A stretch of 5,638 nucleotides of DNA from Clostridia bacterium (GCA_017502965.1 JAFVTZ010000124.1:1-5638); one strand, 5' to 3'; counted from the stretch's first letter, positions 1-5,521 are shown. Notes: generated from the sequence alone by a model not told the origin. Numbers and translations are program-made.

Positions 1-669
1 AAACTCTACCGAAACCTTTTTTTCGGTTTTGCGGTTTTTAAGGGTTACAAAACGGGATTTAATATCAGTAAACACAAGAGTATCAACATCGAAATACTTG
101 CTGTAAATCGGGAGTACCTTTGAGTTTGAAAGATAAGTCACAGTATCGCGTGTGAGAAGACAACCGTCTAAAACACCGGAATTAAGAGTTTCGTTTTCGC
201 TGAAAATAATATCGTAATCCTCTATACCCTCGGGGCAAAGATATGCCTCATGTGAACCGACAGCCGCATACATTGTGCTATCAGACAGATTCTTAACATC
301 ATACTCAACTCTGATATTTTTTTCATCAAGTGTGTATTTAACCCTCAGTTCAAAATGCCAAGGGTAAACCTTTAAGGTTTCCTCTGTGTCACGGAGCAAG
401 AAAACAGCGGTGTTTTCGTCAGCACTCTCTTTTTCAAAAATCATCTTTCTTGCAAAACCGTGATTTTCGAGGAAATATTCTTTGCCGTTTACTGTATACT
501 TTTTATCTTTAAGACCGCCGCAAATCGGGAAAAGCACAGGAGCAACGCCTGTCCAGTATTTTTCGTCACCATTCCAGAAGCGTTCTTCACCGTCAACCGT
601 GACGCGTCTGATTTCCGCGCCGAGTTCTGCTATTTCAATACGAATTTTGCCGTTATCCAAAACTACCAT
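1..669 (-). CDS. LacX-type aldose 1-epimerase family protein (3' end missing)
   Basis: The frame is open from an ATG at 669 to the window edge, giving 223 codons. Family members are usually about 290 residues, so roughly the last quarter is missing. The N-terminus matches the LacX/YeaD-like branch of the galactose mutarotase fold: a W-x-G-x-APVLFPICGGLKD stretch at residues 39-55, the family signature HGFAR at 70-74 (H70 is the likely first catalytic His), a P-W-H-F strand near 103-106, and GSHEAY at 138-143 with H140 in place of the second His. The catalytic Glu would lie in the missing part. The family interconverts sugar anomers or binds sugars; the real substrate cannot be read from sequence. 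A GGAG ribosome site (678-681) sits 8 nt before the ATG. The protein is presumably cytosolic, as no signal peptide is seen. The gene is divergent from the operon at 990. Family assignment is confident, substrate unknown. Confidence 0.88.
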   Translation of the reverse strand, partial: MVVLDNGKIRIEIAELGAEIRRVTVDGEERFWNGDEKYWTGVAPVLFPICGGLKDKKYTVNGKEYFLENHGFARKMIFEKESADENTAVFLLRDTEETLKVYPWHFELRVKYTLDEKNIRVEYDVKNLSDSTMYAAVGSHEAYLCPEGIEDYDIIFSENETLNSGVLDGCLLTRDTVTYLSNSKVLPIYSKYFDVDTLVFTDIKSRFVTLKNRKTEKKVSVEF

Positions 670-698
670 ATTATCAACTCCGAAAATCTAATTTCGAG

Positions 699-920
699 AA
701 CATTATAATGGTTATAGAAAGGCGAAATAGTGTAAATCTACACTATTTCGACGCCAAATCTTTGATTTGGTCACAAATTTTCAAAGAAAATTTGTCTATG
801 TCCATTGCAATGAATATAGGCAAAATTAAATTTCTGCAAATTCAATTTTGCCAAAGCCGATAAAATCGGCTTGTCGAAACACTTTTTAGCGTTTCGACAT
901 TCTATAGTCATTATAAAACA
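699..920. repeat. AACA direct repeat flanking the hairpin element (candidate target-site duplication)
   Basis: AACA at 699-702 abuts the left inverted repeat, and AACA at 917-920 abuts the right one. A 4-bp match in the exact expected place has a chance probability of about 1 in 256, and the boundary of the inverted repeat could shift by a base, so this is suggestive only. An alternative reading is a TA-type target site inside the TTATAA termini. Confidence 0.35.
703..916. mobile_element. 214-bp MITE-like element: terminal inverted repeats around a row of hairpins
   Basis: The ends, 703-719 and 900-916, are 17-bp inverted repeats with two mismatches, both of which are G·U pairs in plus-strand RNA. 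AACA occurs directly outside both ends (699-702 and 917-920), as expected of a 4-bp target duplication. Inside are consecutive stem-loops: H1 723-734/739-750 (12 bp, perfect); H2 754-760/764-770 (7 bp); H3 773-782/786-795 (10 bp, AAA loop); a near-palindrome 796-819 around CATTGCAATG, close to the exact centre; H5 819-827/844-852 with an inner stem 829-833/838-842; H6 854-861/865-872 (8 bp, AAA loop); H7 872-880/891-899 with inner pairs 882-883/888-889. Almost every base belongs to a stem. No ORF of note lies inside. It fills the space between two divergent genes. It could be a non-autonomous transposon, a dispersed intergenic repeat or a structured RNA. The structure is seen directly; mobility is inferred. 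Confidence 0.6.
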
Positions 921-976
921 AGTATAGATATATTTCAAGTTTTTTCACACAAAACTTCACTTTACATAAAATATAC

Positions 977-984
977 AGAGGTGA
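977..984 (+). promoter_or_regulatory. Shine-Dalgarno site that sets the start at 990
   Basis: AGAGGTGA ends 5 nt before the ATG at 990. The GTG at 981, in the same frame, lies inside this site and so cannot be the start. The downstream gene uses the same arrangement (AGGTGA at 1508-1513, then ATG at 1520), which supports the choice. Confidence 0.8.
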
Positions 985-989
985 AATAT

Positions 990-1508
990 ATGGACAGTAA
1001 TCTTATTGAAAAGTATAAACAGGAAATGCGAAATTTTCAGCGTATGTCAAAAGCGGTAAAACCGACTATGACAGAGCCATCTGTTTCAAAACCTGCCGCT
1101 CCCCCAAAACAGAGTTTACCTGACGGTCAGGGCTCTATTTCGGCAAATGTTACCGCTATAAGGCAGTTATACCCCATACCAAACGCAAAAGTAACCATTT
1201 TTGAGGGTGATATTGACAATATGCAGGTAGTTGACACAGCGCTTACTGACCAAAGCGGAAAAACAAAGAATTTCATATTACCTACTCCGCAAAAAAATCT
1301 GTCACTCGAATCTTCAAATCTGCAACTGCCTTATTCCCTTTACGGAATGCTTGTTCAGGCAGACGGTTATGTTGACAACATTCATCTGAACATTCCCGTA
1401 TTCAGCGGTGTAAACTCAGTGCAAGGCTCAGATATGATGCTACTCGAAACCGCAGGTGTAGACAAAGGGCCCTTCATATTTAATGAGTTACAGCAATATA
1501 CACTGTGA
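990..1508 (+). CDS. Small protein with a transthyretin/CnaB-like (carboxypeptidase-regulatory-like) domain
   Basis: The product has 172 residues. Residues 1-24 are charged and probably helical, and 25-48 form a Pro/Ser/Lys-rich linker. From about 49 to 155 the pattern is that of a transthyretin-like beta-sandwich: an I-S-A-N-V-T-A-I strand, PIPNAKVTIFEGD (62-74), a T-D-Q-S-G-K-T turn, then LPTP and a later V-Q-A-D-G-Y strand. Such domains usually mediate adhesion or protein-protein contact and have no catalytic residues. There is no signal peptide, transmembrane segment or sorting motif. The TGA stop overlaps the AGGTGA ribosome site of the next gene, which starts 11 nt on, so the two are translationally linked and probably partners. 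I infer that it helps assemble or position the SpoIID/peptidoglycan-binding protein. The fold call is moderate and the function is unknown. Confidence 0.75.
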   Translation: MDSNLIEKYKQEMRNFQRMSKAVKPTMTEPSVSKPAAPPKQSLPDGQGSISANVTAIRQLYPIPNAKVTIFEGDIDNMQVVDTALTDQSGKTKNFILPTPQKNLSLESSNLQLPYSLYGMLVQADGYVDNIHLNIPVFSGVNSVQGSDMMLLETAGVDKGPFIFNELQQYTL

Positions 1509-1513
1509 GGTGA
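1508..1513 (+). promoter_or_regulatory. Shine-Dalgarno site overlapping the upstream stop codon
   Basis: AGGTGA shares its first base with the TGA stop of the transthyretin-like gene and lies 6 nt before the ATG at 1520. The arrangement implies translational coupling, so the two products are probably made in linked amounts. Confidence 0.75.
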
Positions 1514-1519
1514 AATTAT

Positions 1520-2881
1520 ATGCCTGAAGTTTTACTTCCGACAATTCCCGAAAATATAACCGTACATTTAGGACCGCCCAATTCTGCCGCCGAGAATGTT
1601 ACAGTTCCTTTCAGCGACTATGTAAAAAATGTAGCCTCAAGCGAAATATACCCCACCTGGCCCGAAGAAGCACTGAGAGCCAATATCTACGCCATAATTT
1701 CTTTTGCCCTTAACCGAATTTATACCGAATGGTATCCGTCAAGGGGTTATAATTTTGACATCACAAACTCCACACAGTTTGATCAGGCTTATGTACGGGA
1801 CCGTGAGATTTACGAAAATATAGGATACATAGTAGACGAGATTTTCAACGATTATGTTGTAAGACAAGGAAGTGTTCAACCCCTTTTCACAGCATTCTGC
1901 AACGGAACAACATCCACCTGCGAAGGGCTTTCCCAATGGGGAACAGTATCTCTTGCCGAACAGGGTTTCACTCCCTACAGAATACTCCAGAACTATTACG
2001 GCACAGATATCGGAATAGTTGAAAATGCGCCTGTGGGCGATATCGGAGAATCCTACCCAGGAGTGCCGCTGAGAGTGGGAGATTCGGGCAATAATGTGAG
2101 GATTTTGCAGGTACAACTAAACCGTATTGCACAAAATTATCCCGCAATACCGAAAATTGCCGAGACTAACGGTATTTTCGGGTTGGATACTGAGGCGTCC
2201 GTCAGAAAATTTCAGGAAGTATTCAATCTTTCCCAAAGCGGTGAGGTTGATAAATCGACATGGTATAAAATTAAACAGTACTACACAGGAGTTAAAAGGC
2301 TTTCAGAACTTGCGGCTGAAGGAGTAACCCTCGAAGAAGTAAGCGTTCCTTTCAGCGACCAACTGTCTGTCGGAATGAGCGGAATTCCTGTCAGAACAAT
2401 TCAGTATTATCTCAGCATTATCGCCTATTTTAACGGGGCTTTACAGCCAGTTCCCCTAAACGGAAACTTTGACGGTGCAACCGTTGCGGCGGTAGAACGT
2501 TTTCAGGAGTTTTACGGACTTCCCGTTACAGGAATAGTAAACACCGAAACCTGGAACACAATAAACCGTATATATACCGAAACTGTGAGTTCCCTGCCTG
2601 CAGGCTATGAGGGAGAAAACGCAAAACTTTATCCGGGATATTTTTTGAGTATCGGAATGCGGGGAGACAATGTGACTGCACTTCAGACCTATCTTTCAAG
2701 AATAGCCGAAAACATAAACGAAATCCCCGTAATCCCCGTTACAGGATATTACGGCGAGCAGACCGAAAATGCCGTTTCGGAATTTCAGCGATTATTCGGA
2801 ATAACCGTTTCGGGGGCTGTAGGACCTGTTACATGGTACCAGATAGCAAGAGAATACGATGCTTTACAGGACAGCATTTAG
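1520..2881 (+). CDS. SpoIID-domain protein with three peptidoglycan-binding repeats
   Basis: The product has 453 residues. Residues about 27-167 resemble SpoIID/LytB: VPFSDYVKNVASSE (29-42), where E42 lies where the family has its catalytic Glu, then an E-E-A-L-R-A-N helix (49-55). The later segment has C127 and C134, which may match the cysteines that bind zinc in SpoIID, followed by GLSQWGT (136-142) and an ILQNYYG ending (155-161). SpoIID is a lytic transglycosylase that acts on stem-peptide-free glycan during engulfment. Three PG_binding_1 repeats follow at about 184-255, 282-352 and 375-446, each with an F-Q-x-x-F/Y-G/N-L/I helix and a T-W-x-x-I end. There is no signal peptide or membrane anchor, which is odd for a wall-binding protein and is more like mother-cell spore-coat proteins. 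The stop codon overlaps that of the convergent ParB-type gene. Domain calls are confident; enzymatic activity and spore role are inferred. Confidence 0.87.
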   Translation: MPEVLLPTIPENITVHLGPPNSAAENVTVPFSDYVKNVASSEIYPTWPEEALRANIYAIISFALNRIYTEWYPSRGYNFDITNSTQFDQAYVRDREIYENIGYIVDEIFNDYVVRQGSVQPLFTAFCNGTTSTCEGLSQWGTVSLAEQGFTPYRILQNYYGTDIGIVENAPVGDIGESYPGVPLRVGDSGNNVRILQVQLNRIAQNYPAIPKIAETNGIFGLDTEASVRKFQEVFNLSQSGEVDKSTWYKIKQYYTGVKRLSELAAEGVTLEEVSVPFSDQLSVGMSGIPVRTIQYYLSIIAYFNGALQPVPLNGNFDGATVAAVERFQEFYGLPVTGIVNTETWNTINRIYTETVSSLPAGYEGENAKLYPGYFLSIGMRGDNVTALQTYLSRIAENINEIPVIPVTGYYGEQTENAVSEFQRLFGITVSGAVGPVTWYQIAREYDALQDSI

Positions 2882-3684
2882 CAAATTTTAAGTTGAGTGG
2901 CACTTTCCTCTTCGGGCAACTCTTTTCTGATTTTAACCCTGAACTCAACATATTTGTTGTTTTCATATTTTCTGAAAGCGGCATCTATACCTGCATTCTG
3001 CAAAGTTGTCATCATCTTTGAAAGACTGTTTGAAAAAAGGCGGATATCACCTATAGCATATTTCATTTTAGGTTTCTCAGGCTCGGGCTTTTTTTCGTAT
3101 TTTCCCGAATATATATCAGCACAAAGCCGCTCGGTCTGTTTTTCGTTAAGACCCTCTGTTATAATTTTTTCAAGTGCCATTTCCCGCATATACTCATTAA
3201 GGTGGAGCATCGACCTTGCCTGCGCCTCGGTTATTCCTGCCGCTTCTATTCTTTTTCGGTGGCGCTCTGAAAGTTTCAATAGACTTAATTTTCCAAGCAA
3301 TATATGGTGCGGAATTCCAAGCCTTACAGCAAGTTCCTTTTCGCTAACCCCGTAATCTTCGGTAATTCTTTTTATAACCGCCGCCTCTTCAAAAAAAGAG
3401 GGTGCTTTTCTTTGCAGATTTTCGATAACAGAGTAAAGTTCAGCTGTGTAATTATCCGCTTTATGCACTACGCAGGGAATTCGCCTGAGTCCTGCCTTTT
3501 TTGCTCCGCATAGGCGTCTGAGGCCATTTATGAGTTCATACTCGCCGTCTTCCCTTTTGCGGACGGTTACGGGCTCTATCACTCCGTTTGATGCAATACT
3601 TGCGGTTAAAAACTGCATTGTTTCGTCACTCTCAGTATCAACCTGCCTTTTACGGGGTATTCTTATCTGAGAAGGTTTGAGCAT
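2878..3684 (-). CDS. ParB/Spo0J/Noc family DNA-binding protein
   Basis: The product has 268 residues. The N-terminal ParB nuclease-like (CTPase) fold covers about 1-92: SIASNGVIEPVTVRK (29-43), GLRRLCGA (54-61, where canonical members have GERRxRA) and ENLQR (88-92). A helix-turn-helix follows at about 112-131, then the usual connecting helices to about 175. After a charged linker, the C-terminal part (about 208-258) fits a small clostridial ParB/Noc dimerisation domain. The family spreads on DNA from parS or Noc sites to segregate chromosomes or block division over the nucleoid. The position beside rsmG favours a Noc-like role, but no parA or second parB is seen, so ParB and Noc cannot be told apart. 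The ATG at 3684 has no clear Shine-Dalgarno site, and the frame stays open upstream of it. A promoter is visible at 3739-3768. Confidence 0.85.
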   Translation of the reverse strand: MLKPSQIRIPRKRQVDTESDETMQFLTASIASNGVIEPVTVRKREDGEYELINGLRRLCGAKKAGLRRIPCVVHKADNYTAELYSVIENLQRKAPSFFEEAAVIKRITEDYGVSEKELAVRLGIPHHILLGKLSLLKLSERHRKRIEAAGITEAQARSMLHLNEYMREMALEKIITEGLNEKQTERLCADIYSGKYEKKPEPEKPKMKYAIGDIRLFSNSLSKMMTTLQNAGIDAAFRKYENNKYVEFRVKIRKELPEEESATQLKIC

Positions 3685-3721
3685 AAGCAGTTTACTTTTT
3701 GATATAGTATGTATAACTATT

Positions 3722-3756
3722 CCCCCTTTAATATTTGTATTATCACAAAAAGGGGG
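3722..3756. repeat. Inverted repeat bracketing the -10 box of the ParB-type gene
   Basis: CCCCCTTT at 3722-3729 and AAAGGGGG at 3749-3756 form perfect 8-bp arms 19 bp apart. One arm lies in the promoter spacer and the other just past the expected transcription start, so the -10 box sits between them. There is no T-run at either end, so it is not a terminator. It could be a dimeric operator or a leader-RNA hairpin. The runs of five C/G stand out in an AT-rich region. Confidence 0.45.
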
Positions 3757-3768
3757 CTTTAATGTAAA
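3739..3768 (-). promoter_or_regulatory. Sigma-A-type promoter of the ParB-type gene
   Basis: Read on the minus strand: -35 box TTTACA (3768-3763, five of six consensus bases), 18-bp spacer, -10 box GATAAT (3744-3739, five of six), with TGT just upstream as an extended -10. Transcription should start near 3732, leaving a leader of about 48 nt before the ATG at 3684. The rsmG terminator lies upstream, so the ParB-type gene is an independent unit. Confidence 0.6.
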
Positions 3769-3800
3769 GAAAAATCGGTCGGGCAGATTCGCCGCAAAAC

Positions 3801-3832
3801 AACAAAAACAGCCGCATTAAAGCGGCTGTTTT
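3801..3832 (-). terminator. Intrinsic terminator of the trmB-rsmG transcript
   Basis: Arms 3805-3815 and 3822-3832 form a perfect 11-bp stem with a 6-base loop (3816-3821), centred on GCCGC/GCGGC. On the minus strand the stem runs straight into TTTTTGTTGTTTT. The rsmG stop codon (3819-3817) lies inside the loop, and the last codons of rsmG form the 5' arm. Confidence 0.88.
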
Positions 3833-4536
3833 GATATATCGGAAGGTTTTCGGGGATATTTTGGCGGAGTTTGCGATATTTTTTTGAATGTAACAAAGGT
3901 TCTTTGCTCATTTCCTGTTAAAGTTTCGCATATAATATTTGGTTTTTCTGCACCGAGTATTTTCTGCGCATTCAGGCAATTTGCGGCTTCTTCCTCAGCG
4001 GAAGGACCTTTCATAGCAACAAATTTACCGCCTTTTTTAACCAGTGGCAGACAGTATTCCAAAAGCACAGGCAAAGCCGCAACTGCCCGTGCAGTTGCAA
4101 CATCAAACTTTTCTCTGTAAAGTTTGTTTTTACCCGCTTCTTCGGCTCTGAGATGCACGGTTTTTATACCCGTAAGCCCCAAAGCATTTATAACCTCATT
4201 CAGAAAAACAAGGCGTTTATTAAGGCTGTCAAGCAAAACAACCTCAATATCGGGGCGGACTATTTTAAGCACCATTCCCGGAAAGCCTGCCCCTGTTCCG
4301 ACATCTATGAGAGAAGCGCCTTTTTCTATCGGATTATGCTTTAAAAACAGTATGCAATCGTAAAAGTGTTTATAAAGCACTGCTTCGGGCTCGGTTATAG
4401 CGGTGAGATTTATTTTCTCGTTCCATTCTAAAAGCAGATTTCCGTAAAGATTTAATTTTTCTTTCTTTTCATCATCTATCTCTACCCCGAAACCGGCGCA
4501 AAGTTCTTTGATTTTTTCTATTTCAAAATCAATCAT
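3817..4536 (-). CDS. rsmG: 16S rRNA (guanine-527-N7)-methyltransferase RsmG (GidB)
   Basis: The product has 239 residues, the normal family length. It uses S-adenosylmethionine to methylate N7 of G527 in the 530 loop of 16S rRNA; loss of this enzyme is known to give low-level streptomycin resistance. Diagnostic parts, numbered from the second Met: WNEKINLTAI (38-47), KHFYD (56-60), the SAM-binding loop DVGTGAGFPG (78-87), then ARAVAALPVLLEY, GGKFVAMKG and the usual basic P-x-x-YPRKPSD tail ending in KQPL. GGAGG at 4543-4547 lies only 3 nt from the ATG at 4539 but 6 nt from the ATG at 4536, so 4536 is preferred. The gene overlaps the end of trmB by 8 nt, implying coupled translation, and ends inside a terminator. 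No key motif is missing. Confidence 0.96.
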   Translation of the reverse strand: MIDFEIEKIKELCAGFGVEIDDEKKEKLNLYGNLLLEWNEKINLTAITEPEAVLYKHFYDCILFLKHNPIEKGASLIDVGTGAGFPGMVLKIVRPDIEVVLLDSLNKRLVFLNEVINALGLTGIKTVHLRAEEAGKNKLYREKFDVATARAVAALPVLLEYCLPLVKKGGKFVAMKGPSAEEEAANCLNAQKILGAEKPNIICETLTGNEQRTFVTFKKISQTPPKYPRKPSDISKQPL

Positions 4537-5212
4537 CATTTTCCTCCAAAAAAGCCTCTAATCTATAAATCGGCATTCCCATAGAAGCAAATCTGTGCTC
4601 ATATTCGGTCTCTATATTGCCTTCATAACCGCTGTTGTGCAAATCGAGAGAAACATTTTTGAGCGAAAATCCCGCCCCGCTAAAACTTTCGAGAGAAAAT
4701 TCAAAAAAGTGCATATTATCGGTTTTCTGATGAATTTCAGCACCTTTTTTAAGTAACTGTTTATATATCTTTAAAAAGCGATTATGAGTCAGTCTGTGTG
4801 TAGCATAAGCGGCTTTCGGAAATGGGCAGGAAAAGTTGAGAAAAATTCTGTCAACACTGTGTTCTTTTAAGTATTTCGGAAGATATTCCGCTCCACCTTT
4901 TATGAATTTAAGATTTTTAAGCCCCATTTCCTGCGCCTTTTCGCAGGCACTCACTATCACATTTGCGGTTTTTTCCACAGCCAGAACATTTATGTCGGGA
5001 TTTTTTGCGGCAAATTCGCAGGCAAACTTTCCTTTTCCGCAACCTATTTCAAGATATAAGGGTTGCTCTTTTTCAAACCAACTGTCAAGTTCGAGATATT
5101 CTTTCTTACTTACTGCCGTTTCAAAATTTAAGTCCTCAATATCGCATATAAACAGAATATCTGACTGTGCAAACAGTCTCTCCTCAAGATTTTTCTTTTT
5201 TCTCATTCTCAT
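4529..5212 (-). CDS. trmB: tRNA (guanine-46-N7)-methyltransferase TrmB, with an altered catalytic motif
   Basis: The product has 227 residues, within the normal range. TrmB uses S-adenosylmethionine to methylate N7 of G46 in the tRNA variable loop. Seen: an MRMRKKKNLEERL start, SAM loop LEIGCGKGKF (54-63), AVEK (78-81), LNFSCPFPK (125-133), RLTHNRFL (140-147), KTDN (163-166), and a C-terminal TEYEHRFASMGMPIYRLEA segment typical of the family. The motif usually written DPWPKKRHxKRRLT reads CPFPKAAYATHRLT here, so the Asp, Trp, His and some basic residues are replaced while the backbone of the motif aligns without gaps. This may be a lineage variant or a change of activity. The start at 5212 follows only a weak GGTG site (5221-5224); the Met at 5206 is an alternative. 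The gene lies 12 nt after the WYL-type fragment and overlaps rsmG. Confidence 0.9.
   Translation of the reverse strand: MRMRKKKNLEERLFAQSDILFICDIEDLNFETAVSKKEYLELDSWFEKEQPLYLEIGCGKGKFACEFAAKNPDINVLAVEKTANVIVSACEKAQEMGLKNLKFIKGGAEYLPKYLKEHSVDRIFLNFSCPFPKAAYATHRLTHNRFLKIYKQLLKKGAEIHQKTDNMHFFEFSLESFSGAGFSLKNVSLDLHNSGYEGNIETEYEHRFASMGMPIYRLEAFLEENDD
4543..4547 (-). promoter_or_regulatory. Strong Shine-Dalgarno site for rsmG, inside the end of trmB
   Basis: GGAGG on the minus strand lies within the last codons of trmB. Two ATGs follow in tandem, at 4539 and 4536, and the spacing (3 versus 6 nt) favours the second. Confidence 0.75.
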
Positions 5213-5224
5213 AAATATACACCG

Positions 5225-5521
5225 TTATTCGTAACTTTCTAAAATATCTTTTGCCCTTTGTTTCACCATATCTTTTAATACTTCGGGTTTTACTGCTTTA
5301 ATTTTATTTCCGTAATTCATAATCCAGGTGACAAGTGCATCTGAAACAGCCGCTTTTACTGTGAAATTAAAAGTATCCTCGGTTACTTTTTTGATAAATA
5401 TTTTATCTGAAAAGCGGTCGAAAACCTGCTCCGACAACGATTTATCGCAACAAAGTTCAACCTCGCATATCTCACCCGAATACATACCGAAAAGTTTATT
5501 TGTATAATCAGCGGTATCAAA
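5225..5521 (-). pseudogene. C-terminal part of a WYL-domain transcriptional regulator (5' part missing)
   Basis: About 99 residues resemble the end of WYL/YafY-type regulators: F-D-T-A-D-Y, then KLFGMYSGE, a V-E-L strand, DRFSDKIFIKKVTEDTFNF, A-V-S-D-A-L-V-T-W-I-M-N-Y-G, and a final V-K-P-E-V-L-K-D-M-V-K-Q-R-A-K-D-I-L-E-S-Y. These regulators have an N-terminal winged helix and a WYL ligand-sensing domain; both are absent on this strand. The only in-frame ATG near the 5' end (5485) lies inside the conserved FGMYSGE motif, so it is not a natural start. The frame runs to a TGA at 5576-5578, but upstream of about 5525 it no longer looks like a WYL protein, because that DNA codes for another fragment on the plus strand. 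It ends 12 nt before trmB and was probably the first gene of that operon. Confidence 0.75.

Noticed and set aside
460..708. Plus-strand 82-residue ORF opposite the LacX-type gene
   Set aside because: It is antisense to a well-conserved coding region, has no ribosome site and matches no family I recognise.
702..709. Palindromic ATTATAAT as a -10 box for the LacX-type gene or an outward promoter in the element end
   Set aside because: No acceptable -35 box lies 16-18 bp upstream on either strand.
946..973. Sigma-K/sigma-E-like promoter (AC at 947-948, 16 bp, CATAAAATA at 965-973) before the envelope operon
   Set aside because: The boxes fit a mother-cell sporulation promoter, but transcription would start near 979-981, within the ribosome site, leaving almost no leader. 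In AT-rich DNA such matches are common.
981..989. GTG at 981 as the start of the transthyretin-like gene
   Set aside because: The GTG is part of the AGAGGTGA ribosome site; the ATG at 990 has correct 5-nt spacing, and the following gene repeats the same arrangement.
1739..2116. Minus-strand 125-residue ORF inside the SpoIID-type gene
   Set aside because: It is antisense to conserved SpoIID motifs, with no ribosome site or family resemblance.
2889..2930. Possible terminator after the peptidoglycan-binding gene (AGTTG ... CAACT then CTTTT)
   Set aside because: The stem is only 5 bp with a long loop, and it lies within the end of the ParB-type coding region.
2897..3355. Plus-strand 152-residue hydrophobic ORF
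   Set aside because: It is the shadow of the ParB-type gene; its hydrophobic look comes from reading charged codons in antisense.
3704..3720. ATAGT/ACTAT inverted repeat in the leader of the ParB-type gene
   Set aside because: The arms are 5 bp and AT-only, so the match is easily due to chance.
5259..5266. TGTTTCAC as a parS site
   Set aside because: Only one half of the palindrome is present; the other half does not follow, and it lies inside coding sequence.
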